The notes beneath the pieces are model-generated. The model saw only the letters and a program-made list of their open reading frames with translations. It ran no database searches and was not told the DNA's origin. The translations under genes were made by a program, and so were the position numbers. DNA of 64,000 nucleotides, taken from contig JAJDDY010000023.1 of the NCBI GenBank assembly GCA_029260075.1, positions 274,083 through 338,082 of the forward strand. Reading direction: 5' to 3'. Below, piece by piece: positions 16,700 to 25,492 of this stretch; position 1 is the first letter of the stretch; the number at the start of each line of letters is the position of its first letter. The DNA comes from Phycisphaerae bacterium (lineage in GTDB: Bacteria > Planctomycetota > Phycisphaerae > UBA1845).

Positions 16700-17593
16700 A
16701 TGAGCAGTCGCGAGAAGACCGACGCTGATACAAGCAAGCTAATGGACGGCGTGCGTCTCGCCCGGCGAATCCGCGGCGACGTTGGGCTGCGCGTTGGCAA
16801 AATCATAACCGAATCCGAAGTCGTCCCCGCGCTGGCCACTGTGCTCGTCGGTGATGACCCGGCTTCGTCGGCGTACGTCCGTATGAAACGCAAACGCTGC
16901 GAGGACGTAGGTATCGAATCGCTACGGCTGGATTTGCCGCCGACGGCGTCCACCGACGAGGTGGTTGCGGAAGTGGACGCGCTTGCACAAGACAAGGGTG
17001 TTCACGCCATCTTGGTGCAACACCCGATCCCCCAACCTATCGACCGGCGCCGCGTGTTCGAAGCCATTCCGCTCGCGAAGGACGTGGACGCCGTCAGCTC
17101 CGCCGCGTTGGGTCGATCGATTCTCGGCCTACCTGGTTTTGGTTCGTGTACACCGCTGGGTATTATGCGACTGCTCGCAGAGTATCAGGTCGACCTCGAT
17201 GGCGTCCGTGCCGTGGTGATCGGGCGAAGTCCCATTCTCGGGCGACCGATGGCGTCCATGCTCATCAACGCCCACGCCACCGTGACGCTATGTCATTCAC
17301 GCACCCGTAACCTGAGCGACATCATCGAAACCGCCGACCTGTTGATTGCAGCCGTCGGTCGCGCGCGATTCGTGAAAGGGGAGTGGATCAAACCCGGAGC
17401 CGTCGTGATCGACGCCGGTTACAACGAAGGTTACGTCGGCGACGTGGACTTCGACGCTGCACTAGAACGCGTTTCGCTGATCACACCCGTACCCGGCGGC
17501 GTCGGCCCAATGACCATCGCCACACTGTTGGACCAAACCGTAACTGCCGCCGCACAACAACTCGGTGTCGACGTCAAACCTGTTATGCCATAG
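16700..17593 (+). CDS. folD: Methylenetetrahydrofolate dehydrogenase / methenyl-THF cyclohydrolase
   Basis: 297-residue bifunctional enzyme interconverting 5,10-methylene-THF and 10-formyl-THF with NADP, feeding purine and fMet synthesis. Motifs: SSAYVRMKRKRC (conserved Tyr and catalytic Lys), LVQHPIPQPID, KDVDAVSSAALGR (the conserved Asp kept, though the usual DGFHP is changed), SCTPLGIMRLL, IGRSPILGRPMASML (nucleotide binding), GDVDFDAA and TPVPGGVGPMTIATLL. The first 14 residues before MDGVRLARRI are extra; an internal ATG at 16742 may be the true start. Single gene, upstream of valS by about 250 bases. Confidence 0.93.
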   Translation: MSSREKTDADTSKLMDGVRLARRIRGDVGLRVGKIITESEVVPALATVLVGDDPASSAYVRMKRKRCEDVGIESLRLDLPPTASTDEVVAEVDALAQDKGVHAILVQHPIPQPIDRRRVFEAIPLAKDVDAVSSAALGRSILGLPGFGSCTPLGIMRLLAEYQVDLDGVRAVVIGRSPILGRPMASMLINAHATVTLCHSRTRNLSDIIETADLLIAAVGRARFVKGEWIKPGAVVIDAGYNEGYVGDVDFDAALERVSLITPVPGGVGPMTIATLLDQTVTAAAQQLGVDVKPVMP

Positions 17594-17846
17594 TAGCCCG
17601 CAGTGCGGTCAATCGGGTGACCCATCGCTTCAGCGGTGGGGTAGTCGAATCGGGACCGCACGCTTCATGTCGCCCACGAGCGCAAGCATCCCGCGCCGCA
17701 TGTTCCCGACCCCGGAAACGAAGTTCCAAAGGTCACCCTGCTTCGAACGAACCACGGAGGCAATCCACGCTGACGTTGACTTTTCCCCGCCATTGCCTAC
17801 CTTCGCCGCTTTCGATTCCCTGGTCATAACGTGGACGCGGTGCAGC

Positions 17847-20800
17847 ATGAGTGACAATTTGGTTCTGGAAAAGACGTACGATCCCAAGGGCGTCGAGCCA
17901 GAAATCTATGCGACTTGGGAACGGTCCGGCGCCTTCCGGTCGACGCCGGATGGCAGCCCGCACGAGAAGACGTTTACCGTGGTCATCCCGCCGCCCAACG
18001 TCACCGGTGCGCTGCATCTCGGTCACGCGCTCAACAACACGCTGCAAGACATTCTGGTCCGCTACCATCGAATGCGCGGATTCAACACCCTGTGGCAGCC
18101 GGGCACCGACCACGCGGGCATCGCCACGCAAGCGGTCGTCGAGCGGCGCATCCGCGAGCAAGAGGGCAAGAACCGGCACGAAATCGGTCGCGAACAGCTC
18201 GTCGCCCGAATCTGGAAATGGAAAGACGACTACGAGAAGCGCATCATCGGTCAGCTTAAGCTCATGGGCTGCTCGTGCGATTGGGACCGCATCCGCTTCA
18301 CGCTCGACGAAGGTCTGGCCGGCGCCGTCCGCACGCAGTTCTTCAATCTGTTCAAGGATGGTCTCATTTTTCGCGGCAAGCGGTTGGTCAACTGGGACAC
18401 GCAACTACAGACTGCCGTCGCCGACGACGAGGTCTATCACGAAACCGTCAAGGGGCACTTCTGGCACTTCAAGTATCCGGTGATCGATCCGAAACCGGGT
18501 GAGCCGGAACACGTGATCATCGCCACGACGAGGCCGGAGACGATGCTGGCTGACACAGCCGTGGCGGTGCATCCCGACCCCGAGGCGTTTTTCGACAAGC
18601 AGGAGCAGGAACTCAAGACTCAGCTAGGTCGACTTTCCGATCGGTCCGGCAGAGAAGCCGTCGAGCTTACCGCCAAGCTTGACGTGCTGGCCGCGCGCCG
18701 TGAGTCGACCTTGGGTGGATTGGTCAAACTACGCGACATGGCCAACGACGGCCGCATGGTGACGCTGCCGCTTATGAATCGCCCGATTCGATTGATCTGC
18801 GACGAGTGGGCCGATCCGACCAAGGGCAGCGGCTGCGTGAAGATCACTCCGGCGCATGATCCGAACGACTACGAAGTCGGCGTGCGTCACGGGCTGGCGA
18901 TGATCAACGTGCTTACTGCGGCCGGCAAGATCGCCCCGGTCGTCGAACCCAACGGTGAAACAAATTCCCATAGCAAGGACTACGAGGGTCTGGCCTTTTC
19001 CACCGCCGGGCGTGACAAGGTCGTGGCCGACTTGGATGCGCTTGGGTTGCTCCACGAAGTCGAGGATCGTGATACCGAGATCGGGTTTAGCGATCGCAGC
19101 AAAGTGCGCATCGAGCCGTATCTTTCGGACCAATGGTTCGTGAGGACTGAGGACATAGGGACGGAGGGACAGAGGGACGGAGGGACGAAGGGGGTGACGC
19201 TCGGTGATGGTACGCGGGCGCCGGGTTTGGCTCAGGCGGCGATGGATGCCGTCGACGACGGACGAGTTAAGATTTTTCCACCGCGCTATGCGAAGTCGTA
19301 TCTCGACTGGCTTGGCGAGAAACGTGACTGGTGCATTTCGCGGCAATTGTGGTGGGGGCATCGGATTCCGGTTTGGACTGACAGGTTTCTTTCGGGCCAT
19401 GTGACGGCCGGGTACCCACTTAATGGAGAAGCGCTCCTTAAGGAATGGGGCGTCAAGTGTTACCCATCCGACACTATCTATGCACCAAATCTTGATGGAA
19501 GTTCGCCGAAGTCCGGTCCGGAAGAGATGCGACTACTTCACTATTGCGTCGCTGATAAACTCACCGTCGAACAGGTGTCGATCCTTACTGAGCAGGCGGG
19601 ATGGCGGCGGGACGAAGACGTCCTCGACACCTGGTTCTCCTCCGCCTTGTGGCCGTTCAGCACGCTTGGTTGGCCGGAGAAAACTGAGCACTTGGACCAA
19701 TACTATCCCGGTTCCGTGCTGTGTACATCGCGCGATATCATCACGAATTGGGTGGCTCGCATGGTGATGTTCGGGTTGTACGCGATGGGTCGCATCCCGT
19801 TCGACCATGTGTACATCCACCCGAAGATTCTCGATGGGCGCGGCGAGACCATGAGCAAGTCGAAGGGCAACGGCGTCGACCCGGTGGACATCATCCACTC
19901 GCACGGCACGGACGCCCTGCGCTATTCGATGGCCGACATGACCACCGAGACGCAGGATATTCGCATGCCGATCGAATACGTCTGCCCGCACTGCGGCAAG
20001 CTCACCGATCAGACGCTGGCCATCAAACAAGAAACGCAGGCCAGGAAATCGCGAGGCGAAAAGCTCGTCGGCAAACTGCAACCGATCGACTGCCACCGAA
20101 TCAAGTGCGCGAACAAACAGTGCGGCAAAGAGTTCGCGTCACAGTGGGCCGACGATTCGCTCAAGAAGGAACTCGGTCTCGGTCGCGAAACGTCGGACAA
20201 GTTCGACATTGGCCGCAACTTCTGCAACAAGCTTTGGAACGCCTGCCGCTTCGCGTTCATGAACCTCGAAGGCGCGCCGTGCCACAAGCTCGACGTCGCG
20301 TCCCTGGCGCCGGAGGATCGATGGATTCTGTCGATGCTTTCGCAAACCGTTCGCCGCTACCATGCGTGCCTGAAAGAGTACCGATTCTCCGCATCGGTTC
20401 GTGAGTTACGCGAATTCTTCTGGGACAGTTTGTGCGATTGGTACATCGAGCTGACCAAGCCGCGTCTCACCGGTGAGTCGCAGCAGGGCGACGACGGGGT
20501 TACGGCGAACGCGAACACCTCCGGCGCGACGGCCCGGCAGGTACTTGCGTTTTGCATCGACCAAGTGCTACGCCTTTGGCACCCTACGATGCCGTTCATG
20601 ACCGAGCGCTTGTGGCAACAGCTCAATCAGGTCGCCCCCGATCGAGGCCTGCCCGGCGTGGCTGACCTTGCGCCTGCGCCGCAGTTGGTCACCGCAGCCT
20701 TCCCGCCGGTCGAAGGATATTCCGAGTTTGAAGACGCGGCGATCGAGAAGGTGTTCAGTGGGCTGCAAAGTGTCGTGCGGGCTGTTCGCGAACTCCGATC

Positions 20801-21209
20801 GCAGTGCGACGTCTCGCCCAAGGATGCGGTCACAGCCACCGTCGTCCTGCCCGAGGACGAAGCGGACGCCTTCCGCGACCAAGCCCATATCGTCTCGCGT
20901 ATGGCCAACGTGCAGACGCTGCATATCGATCCCAACGCCAAGCGTCCAGCCAACGCGGGAAGTGTCACCATGGGGGCACTACGTGTCTTCGTTCACGACA
21001 TCAGCGACGACGCCGCCGAGCGCATCCGAGGGGCCAAGGAATTGCAGAACCTGGACAAACAGATCGCGGGCAAGGAGCGTCAACTCGGCAACGAACGTTT
21101 TGTGGCCAACGCCGCCCCGGCTGTCGTCGAAGATGAGCGACGCCGCCTAGGAGAACTAACCGCCCATCGCGAGACGCTGCGTGCGCACCTGCTCGAACTC
21201 GGTAGCTAA
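17847..21209 (+). CDS. valS: Valyl-tRNA synthetase
   Basis: 1120 residues from MSDNLVLEKTYDPKGVEPEI, longer than the usual 880-950. Class Ia motifs: HLGH of the HIGH box at residues 57-60 (PPPNVTGALHLGH), DQWFV and DWCISRQLWWGHRIPVW, and MSKSKGN of the KMSKS box at about 669. A coiled-coil tRNA-arm domain ends the protein (ELQNLDKQIAGKERQLGNERF). Extra material: residues about 435-450 (IGTEGQRDGGTKG) are encoded by a purine-rich repeat found elsewhere in the window; about 370-395 is a further spacer; and after KMSKS a ribbon with CPHC (about 712) and C-x4-C (about 756) resembles a zinc-binding insertion. The frame is intact throughout, so the gene should be functional. Start is internal to a longer open frame and was chosen by homology. 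Confidence 0.95.
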   Translation: MSDNLVLEKTYDPKGVEPEIYATWERSGAFRSTPDGSPHEKTFTVVIPPPNVTGALHLGHALNNTLQDILVRYHRMRGFNTLWQPGTDHAGIATQAVVERRIREQEGKNRHEIGREQLVARIWKWKDDYEKRIIGQLKLMGCSCDWDRIRFTLDEGLAGAVRTQFFNLFKDGLIFRGKRLVNWDTQLQTAVADDEVYHETVKGHFWHFKYPVIDPKPGEPEHVIIATTRPETMLADTAVAVHPDPEAFFDKQEQELKTQLGRLSDRSGREAVELTAKLDVLAARRESTLGGLVKLRDMANDGRMVTLPLMNRPIRLICDEWADPTKGSGCVKITPAHDPNDYEVGVRHGLAMINVLTAAGKIAPVVEPNGETNSHSKDYEGLAFSTAGRDKVVADLDALGLLHEVEDRDTEIGFSDRSKVRIEPYLSDQWFVRTEDIGTEGQRDGGTKGVTLGDGTRAPGLAQAAMDAVDDGRVKIFPPRYAKSYLDWLGEKRDWCISRQLWWGHRIPVWTDRFLSGHVTAGYPLNGEALLKEWGVKCYPSDTIYAPNLDGSSPKSGPEEMRLLHYCVADKLTVEQVSILTEQAGWRRDEDVLDTWFSSALWPFSTLGWPEKTEHLDQYYPGSVLCTSRDIITNWVARMVMFGLYAMGRIPFDHVYIHPKILDGRGETMSKSKGNGVDPVDIIHSHGTDALRYSMADMTTETQDIRMPIEYVCPHCGKLTDQTLAIKQETQARKSRGEKLVGKLQPIDCHRIKCANKQCGKEFASQWADDSLKKELGLGRETSDKFDIGRNFCNKLWNACRFAFMNLEGAPCHKLDVASLAPEDRWILSMLSQTVRRYHACLKEYRFSASVRELREFFWDSLCDWYIELTKPRLTGESQQGDDGVTANANTSGATARQVLAFCIDQVLRLWHPTMPFMTERLWQQLNQVAPDRGLPGVADLAPAPQLVTAAFPPVEGYSEFEDAAIEKVFSGLQSVVRAVRELRSQCDVSPKDAVTATVVLPEDEADAFRDQAHIVSRMANVQTLHIDPNAKRPANAGSVTMGALRVFVHDISDDAAERIRGAKELQNLDKQIAGKERQLGNERFVANAAPAVVEDERRRLGELTAHRETLRAHLLELGS
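19151..19195 (+). repeat. Purine-rich GGGACGGAGGGA repeat inside valS
   Basis: Reads GGACATAGGGACGGAGGGAC then AGAGGGACGGAGGGACGAAG and GGGG. Units of GGGAC(G/A)(G/A)A(G) recur about every nine bases. The total insertion is in frame and adds about 15-20 residues between DQWFVRTED and the conserved region. The same unit occurs around 24530-24745. Confidence 0.75.
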
Positions 21210-21663
21210 TGCAACGCTCAAGTTGGAAGTGAGGGAGCCGAAACGGTCGTGCCAGCGATGACGTAGGTGCGAGAAGGGATTCACGCACCAGCGGCTTAGG
21301 GGGGAGGTAGCCCGTTGCAGGGGTGGCTATGTGCTGTGCCGTGAATCCTTTCTCGGCACTTCGGGTTGACGTGCAAGAAGGGATTCACGCACCAGCGGGA
21401 AGGGATTCGCGCACGATCAGCTTGTTGAACAGGTGTGGCACCGGCTTCCAGCCGGCGATCCATTAGCGATTTCCGCCTCTTGCGGGCCACTCAACCCTCT
21501 GGTTTCACGCACAGCCTCGCCCGTTCCACGGCGGATTCATTCACCCGCACGATGCAGGCTGGCCGATATCTCGGTACGGGTGTTCGCGCGCGGCGAGACG
21601 TCGCCGGACGTTCGCCGCGACCGGGCCGAGTTTGTTGGAACCGCCAATCGAGGTGACGCATCG
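21210..21663. other. Intergenic repeat cluster between valS and a membrane-protein gene
   Basis: About 450 bases without a supported gene. GAAGGGATTCACGCACCAGC occurs at 21273 and again at 21377, followed by a partial third copy at 21399, and GTGAATCCTTTCTC at 21341 is a near reverse complement. The first two copies are flanked by GGTGCG or GTGC so each can fold with the CGCACC end. A REP-like hairpin follows at 21435. A long open frame starting at 21433 continues into the next gene but its first 77 codons read through the repeats. Confidence 0.6.
21435..21464 (+). repeat. REP-like hairpin repeat
   Basis: Forward copy: GTGGCACCGGCTTCCAGCCG then GCGATCCATT. The stem CCGGCT/AGCCGG is intact. 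It is preceded by CTTGTTGAACAG, which resembles the flank of the copies near 6447 and 44709 (GTTTGTTGAACGAGG, GTGTTGAGCAACG). Confidence 0.75.
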
Positions 21664-22413
21664 ATGATCTACGCAGCGCTGACGTTTTGGTTGCTGGTGG
21701 TTGTCCTGACCGCATGGGGCGTGCATCGTCTCTGGAGCGGGATGATCAAAGCCAAGATGCTCAACACGCTCCTGCTCCCCGGGACGCTCATCGCCCAAGT
21801 CGGTCACGTGCTCGGCCTGCTCGTTACCGGCGCCACGATTAGCAACACCACGCTGTACAAAGACGACGACTCCGGAGCACCGGAGACAACGCCGAATCCC
21901 GACCCGCGAATCCCCGTGGTCGGTCCGGTGATCATCGGCTTGCTGCCGTTGCTGGCGTGCGCAATGGGCATCTACCTGGTGGCCCGACAGATCGGCGGAC
22001 CGATCGTTGTGAACATGAAAGCCAGCGCTGTGGGGCCGATGTTGCCCTATACACTGGGCGGCGTGTGGCAGATGCTGCGCGATCAGATCACGCTTGTGGA
22101 ATCTCTCGTCTCCGCAATCATCTCCGCCAATTTCGGCCGTTGGCCCACGTGGGTGTTCCTCTATCTACTGGTCTGCTTGACCGTTCGCACGGCTCCGTTT
22201 CCAGGAAACCTTCGCGGTGCGCTCGGAGCGATTCTGGTACTCGGAGTCGGCGGGGCGCTCGTCGGCTCCTTGATGGATGTGGCCGACCCGCGCGTTGCGA
22301 ACTGTTGGGCTGTGCTCAACCTGACGGTCGCCACACTGCTACTCTTGCTAATGATCAGCCTGCTCGTACGCGGTGGCGTGGGTTTGACCCGCGTACTGCG
22401 CGAAGGCGCGTGA
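21664..22413 (+). CDS. Multi-pass membrane protein of unknown function
   Basis: 249 residues, with about five or six hydrophobic helices: AALTFWLLVVVLTAWGV, LPGTLIAQVGHVLGLLVTGA, VVGPVIIGLLPLLACAMGIY, WPTWVFLYLLVCLTV, GALGAILVLGVGGALVGSL and LNLTVATLLLLLMISLLV. The segment TLIAQVGHVLG places a His in a helix in a way that loosely recalls M50-like or exporter proteins, but no H-E-x-x-H is present, so I do not assign it. GAGGTG lies eight bases before the ATG. Followed by a tRNA gene on the opposite strand. Function unknown. Confidence 0.7.
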   Translation: MIYAALTFWLLVVVLTAWGVHRLWSGMIKAKMLNTLLLPGTLIAQVGHVLGLLVTGATISNTTLYKDDDSGAPETTPNPDPRIPVVGPVIIGLLPLLACAMGIYLVARQIGGPIVVNMKASAVGPMLPYTLGGVWQMLRDQITLVESLVSAIISANFGRWPTWVFLYLLVCLTVRTAPFPGNLRGALGAILVLGVGGALVGSLMDVADPRVANCWAVLNLTVATLLLLLMISLLVRGGVGLTRVLREGA

Positions 22414-22496
22414 GGGCTTCACCTGGTAGGCTTGTTGCAATTCCCAGAACGACCCATACATGTTTACCGATTAGAATTCCATACGCATTCACGTAT

Positions 22497-22580
22497 TGCG
22501 GCTGAGAGGATTTGAACCTCCACGACCTTTCGGTCACTAGATCCTAAATCTAGCGCGTCTGCCAATTCCGCCACAGCCGC
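22497..22580 (-). tRNA. tRNA-Leu (anticodon UAG)
   Basis: The minus strand reads GCGGCTGTGGCGGAATTGGC at the 5' end and ends CAAATCCTCTCAGCCGC plus discriminator A. Acceptor stem GCGGCTG/CAGCCGC pairs perfectly over seven bases. The anticodon arm is CTAGA-TTTAGGA-TCTAG, giving anticodon TAG. A long variable arm (TGACCGAAAGGTCG) follows, as in tRNA-Leu, and the T-arm has GGTTCAAATCC. No CCA is encoded: the bases after the discriminator are AT. Confidence 0.95.
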
Positions 22581-22635
22581 CGCGTTGCGTTCATCTGACT
22601 TGCGTTCATCCGAAATTGTGTTCATCCGCTATTGT

Positions 22636-22665
22636 GTGGCACCGGCTTCCAGCCGGTGATCCCAT
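22636..22665 (+). repeat. REP-like hairpin repeat
   Basis: Consensus copy GTGGCACCGGCTTCCAGCCG then GTGATCCCAT, with an intact stem, between the tRNA-Leu gene and the end of aroC. The tandem CTTGCGTTCATCCG / AATTGTGTTCATCCG segments just before it (22598-22630) are a short direct repeat. Confidence 0.75.
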
Positions 22666-22768
22666 TGGCGACCTTCCCGCATGACGGCGTGCAACTCATT
22701 TCCACGAGACGGAAACAAACGCGATACGAGATACGCCGCCTTCTTCAACCACGCTCTCATGTCAACGG

Positions 22769-23971
22769 CTATTCGACATCGTCGGACGGCGCCGGTGCAT
22801 CGCCATCGATCGTCATTTTGCCGAGCGTTCGCGCACGATTCAGGAACCAATCGTACGCCGCCCGCACCTCTTCAAGCGTATCACCGCCGAATTTTTCAAG
22901 AAGCGTCCGGGCGATCTCAAACGCCACGACGTTTTCCGCCACGACGCTTGCGGCTGGAACCGCGCAGACGTCGCTGCGTTCGTAGTCCGATCGTTCCGGT
23001 TCGCGCGTGATCAGGTTGACGCTATCCAGACCGCGGAGCAGCGTACTGATCGGCTTCATAGCCGCACGAACGACAATCGTCGCACCGTTGGTCATGCCGC
23101 CTTCAACCCCGCCGGCGTTGTTGGAGCGTCTGGTAAACCCGAGGTTGGGCTCGGTCCGAGCCGCACGATCGAAATCGATCTCGTCATGCACATCGCTGCC
23201 GAATCGCTCAGCCACGCCAAACCCAAGCCCGATCTCAACGCCCTTGAACGCCTGGATCGAACCGACGGCCTGCATAAGACGCCCGTCCAACTTGTCCTGC
23301 CAGCGCATGCAACTGCCCAAGCCCGGCGGGACGCCGCGTACTTGAACTTCGACGACACCGCCCAACGTATCCTTGTCTACCTTGGCCTGTCGAATCGCTT
23401 CGATCATTCGAGCGGCGGCATCTTGATCGATGCAGTAAGCTTCGTTCGCGTCACGCTGCTTCCGCAGCTCATCTACCGAGGCGTCTGTCGCTCCGGTCGC
23501 CACCACGTCATGAATCCGCAAGACGTATCCGATCACCTCGATGTCGAACACACGCAGCAAACTTCGCACCAACGCCCCAGCCGCTACACGCGCCGCCGTC
23601 TCTCGTGCGGAGGCCCGTTCAAGCGTCTCACGACAATCGACGGTGAGCCACTTGATGCTACCGGCCAGGTCAGCATGTCCCGGTCGAGGCCGGTGAACGG
23701 GCGGGGCGTCGTCGATGCGGTGATCTCGGTTTGCGAGTCGAATGGCAATGGGTGAGCCCATGGTCACGCCGCGGCGAAGACCGGAAAGAAACTCCGCCCG
23801 GTCGCGCTCGATCTTCATCCGCCCGCCGCGACCGTACCCGCCTTGTCGCCGTTTCAGCTCGGCGTCGACCAGTTCGGTATCGATCGTAACACCGGCTGGC
23901 ATACCATCAATAAGCGCAACGAGGGCGGCTCCGTGCGACTCTCCTGCAGTTCGATAGTCCAATCGTGCCAC
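22769..23971 (-). CDS. aroC: Chorismate synthase
   Basis: 400 residues from a GTG start at 23971, which gives MARLDYRTAGESHG, the standard AroC N-terminus; the frame continues 19 codons upstream without homology. The enzyme makes chorismate from EPSP using reduced FMN. Motifs: GESHG (binding His), RRQGGYGRGGRMKIE, RPGHADLAG, RASARETAARVA, SNNAGGVEGGMTNG (conserved signature) and RSDVCAVPAASVVAENV. The C-terminal tail ends in an acidic, Asp/Pro-rich stretch (DGDAPAPSDDVE). No other shikimate-pathway gene is adjacent. It diverges from yjbQ. Confidence 0.95.
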   Translation of the reverse strand: MARLDYRTAGESHGAALVALIDGMPAGVTIDTELVDAELKRRQGGYGRGGRMKIERDRAEFLSGLRRGVTMGSPIAIRLANRDHRIDDAPPVHRPRPGHADLAGSIKWLTVDCRETLERASARETAARVAAGALVRSLLRVFDIEVIGYVLRIHDVVATGATDASVDELRKQRDANEAYCIDQDAAARMIEAIRQAKVDKDTLGGVVEVQVRGVPPGLGSCMRWQDKLDGRLMQAVGSIQAFKGVEIGLGFGVAERFGSDVHDEIDFDRAARTEPNLGFTRRSNNAGGVEGGMTNGATIVVRAAMKPISTLLRGLDSVNLITREPERSDYERSDVCAVPAASVVAENVVAFEIARTLLEKFGGDTLEEVRAAYDWFLNRARTLGKMTIDGDAPAPSDDVE

Positions 23972-24111
23972 CGGGCCATGATAATCTCGGTCACGACGAA
24001 TGAACAGGGTCGCCCCGTGCCGATTCAATCACCCAACCCGGCCACAGAACCCGTGCGCGATCAATGGTCGGGGCCATTGAAGCGATCGAAGCCTGAGATA
24101 GACTGACCGCT

Positions 24112-24546
24112 ATGGCTGTCGAATCGCATCAGTTCAACGTCGAGTCGCGCGGCGACAATCACGTGATCAATATCACGGATTCGGTGACTGCGGCTTTGGT
24201 CTCCGGGCGAATTGCCGATGGAACCGTCACGGTGTTCGTCGTCGGATCGACGGCTGGCATCACCACGACCGAGTTCGAGCCCGGGCTTGTTCAACGCGAC
24301 TTGAAGGTTGCGTTCGAGGGCATCGCCCCGAAGGACGGCCGCTATCTACACGAAGAAACCTGGCACGACGACAACGGCCATTCCCACGTCCGCGCGTCAT
24401 TGCTCGGGCCGACGCTTCAGGTTCCGATGATCGACGGCCGACTGCCGCTGGGGACATGGCAACAGATCGTGCTGATCGATTTCGATACCCGACCAAGAAC
24501 ACGAACGATCATCGTGCAGGTGGTGGGGGTGGAAGGGACGGAGTGA
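24112..24546 (+). CDS. yjbQ: YjbQ/UPF0047 family protein (secondary thiamine-phosphate synthase)
   Basis: 144-residue YjbQ-type protein. Matches the family core: VTVFVVGSTAGITTTEFEPG, YLHEETWHDDNGHSHVRASL (His-rich site), GPTLQVPMIDGRLPLGTWQQ and VLIDFDTRPRTRTIIVQV. Members have weak thiamine-phosphate synthase activity; the true role is unclear. Length is typical. The last codons (VEGTE, GTGGAAGGGACGGAGTGA) merge into the purine-rich repeat that follows, so the stop lies within repeat sequence. Confidence 0.88.
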   Translation: MAVESHQFNVESRGDNHVINITDSVTAALVSGRIADGTVTVFVVGSTAGITTTEFEPGLVQRDLKVAFEGIAPKDGRYLHEETWHDDNGHSHVRASLLGPTLQVPMIDGRLPLGTWQQIVLIDFDTRPRTRTIIVQVVGVEGTE

Positions 24547-24760
24547 AGAAGGGATTTTGGGACGTAGGGAAGAAGAGAGAAGGTGACGCCGACCCGTTGC
24601 TCGAACGGTCGTTGGTTCAACCCGAATCGTCACGCGCCTCAGTAACAATGTCCCGTCAGCCCTTCGCCTGGGCGCGCAGTGCAAACCTCGCGTCCGCAAA
24701 TCCATCTCCCCCTCCGTCCCTTCTTCTCTTCTTCCCTACGTCCCTTCCCTCTTACCCCAT
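24530..24760. repeat. Purine-rich inverted repeats between yjbQ and fur
   Basis: GGGACGTAGGGAAGAAGAGA at 24559-24578 is exactly repeated in inverse orientation at 24725-24744, a 20-base perfect match. GGGACGGAGTGAAGAAGGGA on the left and CCTCCGTCCCTTCTTCTC on the right extend the relation less perfectly. The arms enclose about 145 bases and could form a hairpin acting as a bidirectional terminator. Both the yjbQ and fur stops lie at the edges of the repeat. The unit is related to the insertion in valS. Confidence 0.75.
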
Positions 24761-25231
24761 CGTAACCACCGGGCATTTCGTCGAGCATTCCCAACATAGT
24801 CCCGATAGTTGGAAGCGATGACTTGTCACGTGGAAGTGATGGCGTTGCCCGATCTTCGCCCGCAGTGCGACGACTTCGTCAGACGCGAACTCGACGATGC
24901 GTCCGCAGCGGCGACAGACCATGTGGTCGTGCGGCGCCTCCCCGAAGGCAAACTCGTAGTACGCCCGTTTTTCGTCGAAGCGCACCTCCTTTAAGATGCC
25001 ACACTCGACCAGCAGCGGCAGGGTTCGGTAGATCGTAGCCTTGCTGACCTTGCGATCGCTTTCGCGTAGGAGGTGGATCACCTGTTCGGCTTCGAAGTGA
25101 TCGCGAAACTCAAGCACCGAGTCGAGAATCACCGCGCGAGTACGCGTGTACTTGACGCCGTGGTTCCGCAGGTATCGGCGGAACGCTGCTTGAGCCTCAT
25201 CGACCTTGGTTGGGTTGGTAGGTGACGTCAT
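24752..25231 (-). CDS. fur: Fur-family transcriptional regulator
   Basis: 159-residue ferric-uptake-type regulator. The winged-helix part includes KYTRTRAVILDSVLE, HFEAEQVIHLLRES and KVSKATIYRTLPLLVECGILKEV. The dimerisation/metal part has YYEFAFGEAPHDHMVCRRCG (HDHM and the first CxxC) and a second pair as CWEC, with a further Cys just before the end (KCPVVTMG). These are zinc- and iron-site residues. Which metal it senses (Fe, Zn, peroxide) cannot be told. No obvious target gene or Fur box is nearby. Convergent with yjbQ. Confidence 0.92.
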   Translation of the reverse strand: MTSPTNPTKVDEAQAAFRRYLRNHGVKYTRTRAVILDSVLEFRDHFEAEQVIHLLRESDRKVSKATIYRTLPLLVECGILKEVRFDEKRAYYEFAFGEAPHDHMVCRRCGRIVEFASDEVVALRAKIGQRHHFHVTSHRFQLSGLCWECSTKCPVVTMG

Positions 25232-25341
25232 GGTTTCGAAAAACAGATCGTCTTGGAATAGCCTGCGGACAGCGTCGCTACGATTATCTCCAATCCCCTC
25301 AGCCGTACAACCTATTGACGTGGAAGCGTGTATTCATGGGC

Positions 25342-25492
25342 TAGTGCTTTGTCACAGCTAGAATGACGGGTTTACCGAGCCGCGACCGTGAGGGAGCGGA
25401 CCCTAGTTAAGCTTCAATCACAGCGTCAAGACGCTCTCTAGTTGTCGGCGCCAGATCGAGCCACCCGTATCTCTACGTGTGACAGAGCACTA
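25342..25492. mobile_element. MITE-like palindromic element (copy B)
   Basis: Begins TAGTGCTTTGTCACAGCTA, 19 bases identical to the IS630 terminus at 63864, and ends GTGTGACAGAGCACTA. Left inner arm is ACCGAGCCGCGACCGTGAGG; the right inner arm is degraded. It shares its last TA with copy C. Confidence 0.8.
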
